A DNA stretch of 41,037 nucleotides from an uncultured Bacteroidales bacterium. GTDB lineage: Bacteria; Bacteroidota; Bacteroidia; Bacteroidales; Muribaculaceae. Location: the NCBI GenBank assembly GCA_902796035.1, contig CADBNR010000037.1, forward strand, positions 1 to 41,037. Reading direction: 5' to 3'. The notes below the pieces were generated by a model. That model had not been told where the DNA came from and made no database searches. It saw only the letters and a list, made by a program, of their open reading frames with translations. Below, piece by piece: positions 25,716 to 33,734 of this stretch (position 1 is its first letter; every line of letters begins with the position of its first letter). The position numbers were made by a program, and so were the translations under genes.

Positions 25716-26690
25716 CTATGGGATTCTGCGCAACACGGTGTAGCGCAACAGCAGGAACAGACCATAAGCACAGATGCTCAGCCACAGCCACGGCATGAAG
25801 TTGTCTTCAGTCTGGGTGTAGGTATTGACATTCAGCTTGGTCTTTTCCAGTGAATCTATTTCATTGAACACCTCGCGAAGCATACGCGAATCTGTGGCAC
25901 GGAAGAATTTGCCCCCCGTTATGTTGGCGATATTCTTCAGCGCGGCTTCGTCTATTTTGGTCTCCATCGTGGTTGTGGAGAATCCGTAGGGATCAGTTAT
26001 CTGTATTGAGCCGTTGGTTCCGGCCCCGATGGTATAGATCTTGATGCCCTTTTCCTTGGCAATCTGCGCGGCAGTGGCGGGTGCGACATCACCTGCGTTG
26101 TTGGTGCCGTCGGTAAGAAGGATAATGCTCTTGGACTTGGCGTTGCCCGACACGAGACGATTGATTGCCGAGGCAATACCGTCGCCTATGGCGGTACCGT
26201 CGTTCAGGTCGCCGCTCTCCACATTCTTTATGGCGTTTACAAGTGCGGCCTTGTCTGACGTCAGAGGCATCAGCGACAGGGATTCGCCGGAGAACACTAC
26301 AAGACCGATGTTATCATCAGTACGCTGTCCGACAAACTTGGTGGCAACCTCCTTGGCGGATTCAAGTCGTGTGGGACGCAGGTCGGTGGCAAGCATGGAA
26401 CTCGAAATATCCAGTGCCAGCACGATATCGGTGCCTTCCACATTCTGCGAGCGGAGACTGTCGTGGATCTGAGGTCTTGCCAAAGCCACGATTATGCCCG
26501 CTATAGCCACAAGCTGAAGCGCAAAGCAAACGTGCATCAGCAATATCTTGAACGACGCCCTTTTACCTTTGAACGGAGTAATGGTTGATACTCCGACCGA
26601 CGGATCGCCGCCTTTCCACTTCCATACGTACCAGGCTACAAGAGGCACAAGCAGCAACAAAAGGAACAATAATCCGGGATGCAGCATCAT
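25716..26690 (-). CDS. batA: BatA: membrane-anchored VWA protein
   Basis: This 324-residue protein has two N-terminal membrane segments (about 6-24 and 50-72), a VWA domain at about 85-290, and a C-terminal membrane helix (FMPWLWLSICAYGLFLLLRY). The MIDAS motif DxSxS is intact in VLALDISSSMLATDLRPTRL near residue 90, and SIILLTDGTNNAG supplies the second metal loop. It is a paralogue of the downstream BatB. The gene overlaps the upstream 349-residue gene by four bases. The assignment rests on motifs and on the conserved gene order. Confidence 0.92.
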   Translation of the reverse strand: MMLHPGLLFLLLLLVPLVAWYVWKWKGGDPSVGVSTITPFKGKRASFKILLMHVCFALQLVAIAGIIVALARPQIHDSLRSQNVEGTDIVLALDISSSMLATDLRPTRLESAKEVATKFVGQRTDDNIGLVVFSGESLSLMPLTSDKAALVNAIKNVESGDLNDGTAIGDGIASAINRLVSGNAKSKSIILLTDGTNNAGDVAPATAAQIAKEKGIKIYTIGAGTNGSIQITDPYGFSTTTMETKIDEAALKNIANITGGKFFRATDSRMLREVFNEIDSLEKTKLNVNTYTQTEDNFMPWLWLSICAYGLFLLLRYTVLRRIP

Positions 26691-27736
26691 TTGGAGCCTC
26701 CTTTCTTCTTGTTATTCTTTTTCAACGCAGCCTTCTTTTTCTTATCCGCTTTGTTTCGGGTGCCGCTATCAACTTCATCTTCAGGATTTGGAACCGGTTT
26801 GGTCTCGTTAACAAACCTTACGGCACTCTCATAGCTGGCGATATTGTCTTCGGGCAACGGCCTTACCTTGGCAAACTTCACGAAATCGGCCACGTCAAGA
26901 ATCTTACGGAAATACGCCCGTTTGTCTTTAGTCTCCTCATTCTTGGCCAGAGAGGACATAATCTGTCGTGACGTCATTTCCTCGGCATTTATACCGAAGC
27001 GACGTGCCAGATAACGACGTAGAATGTCCGTCAGCTCGGTGAAATATTCCTTCTCCATCCCCTGTTCCCACAGTTTCTGTCCTTTAAGAGTGTTGAGGCG
27101 TTTCATGGCCTCCTCGTAAGGCGTAGGTTCAGGTTTTTTGGGTATAAGGTAACCTTTCGTTCTGTAACGATGCCATGCATAGATGCCGGCTCCAATCAAA
27201 ATCAATACGAGCACTACCAGCCACCAATAGTCAACGACCCAATCGGGAATCCAATCGAAAATTGAGGGATCCTCGGGGTCGGCCGTGCCTGCATAATCTG
27301 AAATCTGGTCATCGGCGGAAACCGTCACCGGAGCTACTTTCAGATCTACGGTGTTGGAACGTGCCGTGTCGTTGCCTACCACGTATTCGAACGGGGGAAG
27401 CCGATAGGCTCCGGAATCAAATACCTGTACAGGCACCGTAAAGAGTATGCGTAGCTGTGAGCCGAGATCGACGGTATCGACCCCGGACGGTGCCCGGAAT
27501 TCAACAGTATCGCCCAATACCGTGGCATATCCTCGTTCGCGCAGCTGATTGAACAGTGGAAAATGGCCCCTGGCGTTCTTGGGTTCCTCCACCATAAGTT
27601 GCAACACGCCCATCTTGCCCATCATGAGCACGGACGTGTCCATCATGGCTTTCACAACCGGGGCGCCCTGGCTGCCGAACGTGACGCCTGCAAGCATCAG
27701 TATGCCGAGCGCTATTCGTATTATTCTATGCTTCAT
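26687..27736 (-). CDS. Bat-operon membrane protein, DUF4381-like
   Basis: This 349-residue protein occupies the position of the hypothetical gene between the DUF58 and batA genes of Bacteroidetes bat operons. It has a signal peptide (residues 1-24), a periplasmic beta-rich domain to about residue 160, a single membrane helix at about 170-190 (WWLVVLVLILIGAGIYAWHR) and a cytoplasmic helical domain (EKEYFTELTDILRRYLARRF). The last 25 residues are almost entirely Lys, Ala and Asn (KKKKAALKKNNKKKGG). The cytoplasmic half resembles DUF4381-type proteins; I hold that loosely. It starts 16 bases after the DUF58 gene and overlaps batA by four bases. Confidence 0.75.
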   Translation of the reverse strand: MKHRIIRIALGILMLAGVTFGSQGAPVVKAMMDTSVLMMGKMGVLQLMVEEPKNARGHFPLFNQLRERGYATVLGDTVEFRAPSGVDTVDLGSQLRILFTVPVQVFDSGAYRLPPFEYVVGNDTARSNTVDLKVAPVTVSADDQISDYAGTADPEDPSIFDWIPDWVVDYWWLVVLVLILIGAGIYAWHRYRTKGYLIPKKPEPTPYEEAMKRLNTLKGQKLWEQGMEKEYFTELTDILRRYLARRFGINAEEMTSRQIMSSLAKNEETKDKRAYFRKILDVADFVKFAKVRPLPEDNIASYESAVRFVNETKPVPNPEDEVDSGTRNKADKKKKAALKKNNKKKGGSK

Positions 27737-27752
27737 TCTGCAAATGCAAATT

Positions 27753-28631
27753 TCATCGTGCCACCGACCGGCGCCGGAACATCCCCAGCAGGGCTTTCAC
27801 GAAGTCCTCGTCAGTGGCTATTGACGTCATGTCAACGCCGCTTTTTGTCATTACCGACGATATCCATTGCTGGCGGTCATACCATGCTTTGGCATACGTC
27901 TTGCGCACCGATTTGCTCGATGTGTCAATCCAAGCTGTCTCACCCGTCTCAAGATCACGCATCTTGACAAGACCCACATTCGGCATCTCGCAGTCCCGCT
28001 TATCGTAAACCTGAAGTGTCACCAGATCATGTTTCCGACTGGCTATCATGAGGCTTTGCGTATAATCGTGGGTGTCAATCAGGTCGGATATCAGAAAGGC
28101 CGCCGTGCGCTTCTTGATAGCGTTGGTCAGGAAACGCAACGCCTGGTCTATGTCGGTACCCTCGTTTTCGGGCTGATAATTGATGATTTCGCGTATCAGC
28201 AACAGGATATGTTTCCTTCCCTTCTTGGGAGGAATGAATTTCTCGATCTTGTCGCTGAACATTATCATCCCCACCTTGTCGTTGTTCTGTATCGACGAGA
28301 ATGCCAGGGTAGCGGCTATTTCGGCCATCTTCTCCATCTTGGCCTCCCCCACGGCTCCGAAACTGCGGCTGCCGCTCACATCCACCAGCAACATGACGGT
28401 CAGTTCACGCTCCTCCTCATATACCTTGACGAAGGGCTTGTTCTGGCGTGCAGTCACGTTCCAGTCGATGTCGCGCACGTCGTCGCCCGGAACATATTCG
28501 CGCACTTCCGAAAATATCACTCCGCGTCCCTTGTAGGCGCTGTGATATTCGCCGGCGAATATGTTCTGGCTCAGACCGCGTGTCTTTATCTCGATCTTGC
28601 GGATCTTTTTCAGCAATTCATTTGCGTCCAC
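27753..28631 (-). CDS. DUF58 domain protein of bat operon
   Basis: This 292-residue cytoplasmic protein has the DUF58 signature GRGVIFSEVREYVPGDDVRD near residue 33, followed by IDWNVTARQNKPFVKVYEEE. A VWA-like fold begins at LLVDVSGSRSFG (near residue 81), with the DxSxS metal site intact. DUF58 proteins are almost always encoded beside MoxR ATPases and are thought to be their partners. The gene lies 12 bases after the moxR stop and 16 bases before the DUF4381-like gene, so it is in the same transcript. Confidence 0.92.
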   Translation of the reverse strand: MDANELLKKIRKIEIKTRGLSQNIFAGEYHSAYKGRGVIFSEVREYVPGDDVRDIDWNVTARQNKPFVKVYEEERELTVMLLVDVSGSRSFGAVGEAKMEKMAEIAATLAFSSIQNNDKVGMIMFSDKIEKFIPPKKGRKHILLLIREIINYQPENEGTDIDQALRFLTNAIKKRTAAFLISDLIDTHDYTQSLMIASRKHDLVTLQVYDKRDCEMPNVGLVKMRDLETGETAWIDTSSKSVRKTYAKAWYDRQQWISSVMTKSGVDMTSIATDEDFVKALLGMFRRRSVAR

Positions 28632-28643
28632 AATCTTCAGTTT

Positions 28644-29639
28644 TTAGGGCACTGCCACCTTGTCGAGGATGTCGGTGATGATGTCGTCCGAAGTAATGTT
28701 GTTGGCTTCAGCCTCGTATGTGAGGCCGATACGGTGGCGCATCACATCATGGCATACCGCACGCACGTCCTCGGGAATAACATATCCGCGCCCCTGCAGG
28801 AATGCGTAGGCCCTGGATGCCAGTGCAAGGCTGATCGAGGCACGGGGCGAAGCTCCGAACGATACCAGGCTCTGCAGATCGTTCAGGCCATATTTGGCGG
28901 GCATACGTGTGGCGAACACTATGTCGACGATATAGTTCTCTATCTTTTCGTCGATATATATCTTCTCTACGATCGTCTGCACTTCCAGGATTTCCTTGGG
29001 ATCAAGCACAGGCCTTACGGGGTCGAGCGCGCCCTTGATGTTCTGGCGGATTATCAGCTTCTCCTCATCTTTCTTGGGATAACCTATCACTACTTTCAGA
29101 AGGAAACGGTCCACCTGTGCCTCAGGTAACGGGTAGGTACCCTCCTGTTCTATCGGGTTCTGAGTGGCCATTACCAGGAAGGGATCCGGTAGCTTGAATG
29201 TTTCCTCGCCGATTGTTACCTGTCGCTCCTGCATGGCCTCAAGCAACGCACTCTGAACCTTGGCCGGCGCGCGGTTTATCTCATCGGCCAATACGAAATT
29301 GGCGAATATCGGCCCCTTCTTGATCTGGAATTCCTCTTTTTTGACACTGTAAATCTGCGTGCCGAGCACGTCGGCCGGCAGCAAGTCGGGAGTGAACTGT
29401 ATTCGGCTGTATTTGGCATCGACCAGATTGGCCAGAGTCTTGATGGCCAACGTCTTCGCCAGTCCCGGCACGCCTTCCAGCAGTATGTGTCCGTTGCACA
29501 GCAACGCTATCAGCAACGAATCCACAAGATGCTCCTGTCCTACGATGCGACGGTCCATTCCGGTACGGATCATGCTGACGAAACTGCTCTTGGATGCAAT
29601 TTGATCGTTCAACTCTCTGATATTCACTGTCTCTTCCAT
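28644..29639 (-). CDS. moxR: MoxR-family AAA+ ATPase
   Basis: This 331-residue cytoplasmic ATPase begins the bat operon. The ATG at 29639 (MEETVNIRELNDQIASK) is the likely start; an upstream ATG at 29672 adds eleven residues without clear support. Walker A is LLEGVPGLAKTLAIKTLA near residue 48, Walker B is FVLADEINRAPAKVQSALLE, and sensor and arginine-finger segments appear in FLVMATQNPIEQEGTYPLPE and QVDRFLLKVVIGYP. MoxR proteins act as chaperone-like remodelers for VWA-domain partners, which fits the BatA, BatB and DUF58 genes downstream. A -7 type promoter box lies about 53 bases upstream. Confidence 0.94.
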   Translation of the reverse strand: MEETVNIRELNDQIASKSSFVSMIRTGMDRRIVGQEHLVDSLLIALLCNGHILLEGVPGLAKTLAIKTLANLVDAKYSRIQFTPDLLPADVLGTQIYSVKKEEFQIKKGPIFANFVLADEINRAPAKVQSALLEAMQERQVTIGEETFKLPDPFLVMATQNPIEQEGTYPLPEAQVDRFLLKVVIGYPKKDEEKLIIRQNIKGALDPVRPVLDPKEILEVQTIVEKIYIDEKIENYIVDIVFATRMPAKYGLNDLQSLVSFGASPRASISLALASRAYAFLQGRGYVIPEDVRAVCHDVMRHRIGLTYEAEANNITSDDIITDILDKVAVP

Positions 29640-29691
29640 ATTATACCATTCGTTCAGGCCCTCAAAGGGCACGATTTTGTTTTCTGAAATG

Positions 29692-29699
29692 CAAAAATA
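29692..29699 (-). promoter_or_regulatory. Putative -7 box of bat operon
   Basis: Reads TATTTTTG on the minus strand, matching TAnnTTTG, and would start transcription about 45 bases before the moxR ATG. A TTG on the same strand at 29723-29725 could be the -33 element, with spacing of 23, slightly long. Confidence 0.5.
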
Positions 29700-29710
29700 A
29701 TATTTATTAA

Positions 29711-29768
29711 GTTAATTTCATCCAATTGCTGTGTTAAATAAAATCAATTGCGCTGAATAAAAATTAAC
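29711..29768. repeat. Nested inverted repeat upstream of bat promoter
   Basis: GTTAATTT (29711-29718) and AAATTAAC (29761-29768) are perfect reverse complements. Inside them lie two copies of the palindrome CAATTG (29723-29728 and 29745-29750). It lies just upstream of the putative bat promoter and after the DUF5686 stop. It could be an operator, a terminator of the DUF5686 transcript, or A/T-rich chance. Confidence 0.35.
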
Positions 29769-29774
29769 CGAGGT

Positions 29775-32342
29775 TCAAAAATTGAAATGCAGTCCTATTC
29801 TCAATCCTCCTTTGCGTACATCCGGTTTGTTCCGGTATGTCAGACGCCATACATATTCTACGCGCAGGAACGTGAAGATATTTTCAAGACCTACCGAACA
29901 TTCCATGTATGGCGTAGTGCCTATGGTGGATGTCTCAATGCCCGGAAATTTTAACACGTTCTGTGCTCTGGCCGGATTATTGCGCTTGGTCAGATTGCCC
30001 CAGAAACCCCTGAAACTGAACACTTCGCGTATGCGTGCACGCTTTACGTAAGGTATCTTGTTGAACAGAAGTCCCTGCATGTTGTATTGCAGATACCAGC
30101 TCACGAATTCGTCCATGGCGAATTCCATCGGGTTCATCATAGAGAATGAGCGAGGATTAGTAAGATACGACGTATTGGCCACCTGCCAGTACAATTCTGT
30201 GAACGGCACCTGCGTCCAGATCTTGGCCGCTCTGATGGCCGCCTCCAGATATCCGTATGCCGAGAAGCGCAACGTCTTCTCTATGCCCAATTCAGTTTTG
30301 GAGATGGTGAATCGGGAACCCAACAGTTTCTTAGGCCCATATTCCTGATCCAGAGTTATGATGAGTGCGTCCCTGTTGATTAGGTTTCGCTGATTCAGAG
30401 TCTGTATGAAGCGCTCTCCGGGAGCCCAGCGTATGCCGGCGTTAAACACGGCTTGTCCGAAATGACCGAATACCTGTCCGAAGCCATTACGGAATTCCAC
30501 CCAGGGTGAATGCTGCTGTCTGACGTAACGGAAACCCACATGCATCGACAGATTGTTACGCCATTCCTTATTATAATCTATATAAACATGGTGACGATAT
30601 GTTATTAGATTTGTATTGATGGTCTTCAATGAACCTAACAGATCGGCAGTGCTGTACCATGACTGCTCCTGCCCAAGCTGGTCCATGTCGAAATTCCATC
30701 CGATACTAATATTATTCATAGGGAATTCAAGCGCGTGCAGACGACGTTTTTCGAACGAGTATTCTACTTCCATAGCCCCCTTCCATTTGTGGTCGCCGAG
30801 ACTATATGCCCCAAAGCCACGAAGAAATACATGCGGCCATAATTTACTTGTGGTCATGCCTCCGAGCTGGAACCTCCATCCCCCGGCGTTGGTATAGCTC
30901 ACAAATGAATTGATAGGCCCGATGAATACCTTGTTGTGCTCGTCGTCTCCCGTGGGAATGTATCCCTTGACAAGCAGGTCTATTATTGTCTCGGTCACAC
31001 GGAACCCCTTGTCGCGGCGGAACACTGAATTCGTGCCTATAAGATTGGATTCCGCAGCTGTCAAAGGCACAAGTCGGTTGGCTTTCCAGTATAAGTCGGG
31101 ACGTTTCAGGTCAAGATCCTCAACGAAACTTGATCCTACCGCATCCACGTATTTCTGATATTCGGGGCGTCCCTTGTAATTGAAGTTGTCACGTCTTATC
31201 TGACGGTTGAAACTGAACACAGGAGTGCCGGGAGCTATCTGCACATTCACCATAAGGTCGTCAACCGTCTTATGAAGCTTGCCGATAGAGTCTAATTTGA
31301 AATTCTGATTCAATATCAGGCTTTTGACGTAATTGATATTGGTGGCCTTTGGCATTCGCATCATTGCACGGCGCACATATTTCACTGAATCATTTACCGG
31401 AATGTACAGGTTGCCGTTCAATCCGGTCATCTCCGGATTTGCAGGCGCGAAACTGAGTTCAACACACATCTGATTCCCTATAGGGACAGTATCGACCAGT
31501 TCGTAATGATAGAAATTGATGCCATTGCTTGACAACGGACTCACAAAATCACTGCGCAACATGTGCAGGTCGTTTTTGTACAGGTCTATTTCGCGCAATA
31601 CGTCTTCAAGAAAAACATTCGTATATTCTGTGCTGAACTTCTGGTCGAGACCGTCGCTGTTTCGACCGGTGATTATTTCAGTAGGCTCGTCGTTTTTATA
31701 AACTACGGTCGAAGTCTTTTCCTTGATGGCGATGTTCATTATCTTGTCGGCAGTCCAGCGGGCTGTGTCTATCAGCTTGCTGAGGTTCTGCCGATCTTTG
31801 ACCGGAATAACCCATGTACCGCTGTTCTTTTCCGAACTGTTCAGTCCGATTACGGTTTTGGAATAACTGTCAAAGTTATAGCCATCGATTTTGCCGGGAT
31901 CCACTGAATCGTGGTATGCCCGCACCTTGAGCATCAATTCTGACGCAGGATTGCGTTTCTTATACTTTTGCTTCTTGAATTTCACCACAACTTCCTGAAG
32001 TTCGATCACATCGTGTTCAAGGGATATCCTTAAAGTGTCGGTTGGGAACGGACCTTTAATAGTTTGTGTGGCATATCCTTCCGATTTAATCTTAAGAGTG
32101 GCGTTGGAAGGCAGTCTGAGCGTGAATCGCCCGAGGGAGTCAGTTGTTGTGGAGCTAGATCCGCGCCCCCCGATTACAGAAACATACGGCATCGCATTAT
32201 GGCTGCCGGCGTCGGTCACCACTCCCCTCACGGTCTGGGTTGGCGGATTGGATGCATTTATAAATGTCAATCCCAATGGCAACAGCATCATTACCATCAC
32301 AATCAGTAATCGATTTGTATGTCTTGCTTCAGGATAATACAT
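29775..32342 (-). CDS. DUF5686 outer-membrane protein with CarboxypepD_reg domain
   Basis: This 855-residue protein has a signal-like N-terminus (hydrophobic segment about residues 12-28, LLIVMVMMLLPLGLTF), a carboxypeptidase-regulatory-like beta-sandwich at about 38-110 (VRGVVTDAGSHNAMPYVSVI), and a long DUF5686-type region rich in aromatic beta-strands that ends in GGLRIGLHFNF, typical of an outer-membrane barrel. Members of this family are common in Bacteroidetes and lack a clear function. The gene is alone between the CotH pseudogene and the bat operon. It lacks a TonB plug domain, so it is not a TonB-dependent receptor. Confidence 0.85.
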   Translation of the reverse strand: MYYPEARHTNRLLIVMVMMLLPLGLTFINASNPPTQTVRGVVTDAGSHNAMPYVSVIGGRGSSSTTTDSLGRFTLRLPSNATLKIKSEGYATQTIKGPFPTDTLRISLEHDVIELQEVVVKFKKQKYKKRNPASELMLKVRAYHDSVDPGKIDGYNFDSYSKTVIGLNSSEKNSGTWVIPVKDRQNLSKLIDTARWTADKIMNIAIKEKTSTVVYKNDEPTEIITGRNSDGLDQKFSTEYTNVFLEDVLREIDLYKNDLHMLRSDFVSPLSSNGINFYHYELVDTVPIGNQMCVELSFAPANPEMTGLNGNLYIPVNDSVKYVRRAMMRMPKATNINYVKSLILNQNFKLDSIGKLHKTVDDLMVNVQIAPGTPVFSFNRQIRRDNFNYKGRPEYQKYVDAVGSSFVEDLDLKRPDLYWKANRLVPLTAAESNLIGTNSVFRRDKGFRVTETIIDLLVKGYIPTGDDEHNKVFIGPINSFVSYTNAGGWRFQLGGMTTSKLWPHVFLRGFGAYSLGDHKWKGAMEVEYSFEKRRLHALEFPMNNISIGWNFDMDQLGQEQSWYSTADLLGSLKTINTNLITYRHHVYIDYNKEWRNNLSMHVGFRYVRQQHSPWVEFRNGFGQVFGHFGQAVFNAGIRWAPGERFIQTLNQRNLINRDALIITLDQEYGPKKLLGSRFTISKTELGIEKTLRFSAYGYLEAAIRAAKIWTQVPFTELYWQVANTSYLTNPRSFSMMNPMEFAMDEFVSWYLQYNMQGLLFNKIPYVKRARIREVFSFRGFWGNLTKRNNPARAQNVLKFPGIETSTIGTTPYMECSVGLENIFTFLRVEYVWRLTYRNKPDVRKGGLRIGLHFNF

Positions 32343-32434
32343 TCTTAATTATAACACATGCATCTGCCACTTATTGTGTTGTGCTGAATAGTGGAGTCGA
32401 ATTTAATCTGTCTTGAGTTTTATTTTCAACGCAT

Positions 32435-32442
32435 CAAATCTA
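32435..32442 (-). promoter_or_regulatory. Putative -7 box upstream of DUF5686 gene
   Basis: On the minus strand this is TAGATTTG, a match to TAnnTTTG, 93 bases before the DUF5686 ATG and just past the CotH terminator. No clear -33 element is seen. Confidence 0.35.
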
Positions 32443-32453
32443 AGTACATAAAC

Positions 32454-32491
32454 TTAAAAGACCCCATCCTGTAAAATCGGGATAGAGTCTT
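32454..32491 (-). terminator. Intrinsic terminator of CotH gene
   Basis: On the minus strand AAGACTCTATCC pairs with GGATGGGGTCTT over 12 bp (two G-U pairs) around a ten-base loop and is followed by a T-rich run. It lies 29 bases after the CotH stop codon. Confidence 0.85.
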
Positions 32492-32519
32492 ATAAGTTTG
32501 AGCTGTAGAATGATTGGAG

Positions 32520-33734
32520 TCAGAATACGAGCTTTATCGTCTGTCCATTGCTGAAATGTATGATATTTACTCCCTTGGCAAATGATGAACGCTCCACTCC
32601 GTCAAGACCAAATACGCAGGCATTGTTCGTCCTGATCCATTCCACACCTCCGTCTGAAGGAATTGAGGAGGGGGTGTCGACACTTATGACAACATCATTC
32701 ACCCCACTTTCCACAGCTATGTTTTCAATCAGATTGTCAAGAATGGGGAGTCTATGTTGGAAATAATCCTCCATCTCTTGCATGCAATCTTCAGTGGTTA
32801 CCGTTCCGCCTGCAAATCTTCGGGATGCATCAAGACCGGGCATCAGCTTAAGCCTTTCGTTCAAGACTTTCATGACATCGTAAAAGATTGTATACTTTAC
32901 TGAATTCCATTTTTTCTTGTAGGCTCGGCAGAACTCGGGATATTCGAACAATTTCGGATACCAGAACATATTTCCGGCATGTATCGATGAGAATGCATCA
33001 GTTTTTCTACTGAAAGATCCATCCATATCCCACAGCGCGCTCATGCGGAATTTACTGCTGAATGGATTGGTCATATCAAGGTCATCCTTTATGAGAAATA
33101 TGTTGCTTCCATTGCCGTCACGATTGTTAATGATGTCCTGGGCCAGTACCCATGTGGCAAACGATTCGATATCAATAACATCTGCAAGATTGCGACCCTC
33201 GACGTCGGTACCGTTGCAAATCACGTTTTCAGCAATGCGCGTAACATTCTCTATATTCATACGCGTTTCTGCCGACAGATCCTCGAAGTCAGGGTCCTTG
33301 AAGGTCCATCCCATTGCGTATTGAATATAATCTGTCTTGAAGCTCTCTTCCGGCTGTTTCCACCAATATGCGTCATCTTCAATTATAAAGCCGGAATCGG
33401 TAATGTCAATTCTGTTCTTCTCGGCCGATATGGCTTCAATAAGGAAATAATTACCGAAGTAATTTCCGTTGATCATCAGGACCACCATATACCCTCTGGG
33501 CTGCCAGCCTAATCCAAGAAGTCTGGCAGTTTCAAAACCTGCGATATTCCTTATATCCACATATTTATCTTTGAGAAGCACCCAATCCTTGGATTTGCCC
33601 ACTGACTCGTCTCCTATAAGGATATTTGCTTTCTTAGACAATTTGATTTTATACGAAGGTCGTTTAGACTTGACGCCTCCTTCATTTGAAGAGCCGTTGC
33701 CTCTGACTTTAAGTCGGATTCCACTTTCCTTGGC
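32520..33734 (-). pseudogene. CotH-kinase gene, C-terminal part (interrupted by IS)
   Basis: This part encodes about 404 residues of a CotH-kinase-type secreted protein and ends at 32520. Its own frame has only a weak TTG start at 33641, but the in-frame codons upstream (RLKVRGNGSS, then KRPSYKIKLSKKANI) are clearly the conserved CotH N-terminal core, and they run unbroken to the insertion-sequence boundary. Further motifs are GNYFLIEAI, DGNGSNIFLIKDD and FRMSALWDMDGSFS, the last two matching the CotH active-site region. The C-terminal 30 residues (VFGLDGVERSSFAKGVNIIH) resemble a type IX secretion sorting domain of Bacteroidetes. The missing 106 N-terminal residues, with the signal peptide, are encoded at 35368-35685 on the other side of the element. 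Confidence 0.88.

Noticed and set aside
27867-29129. A 420-codon plus-strand frame opposite DUF58 and moxR
   Set aside because: It spans two well-supported minus-strand genes and their junction, with no recognisable protein features.
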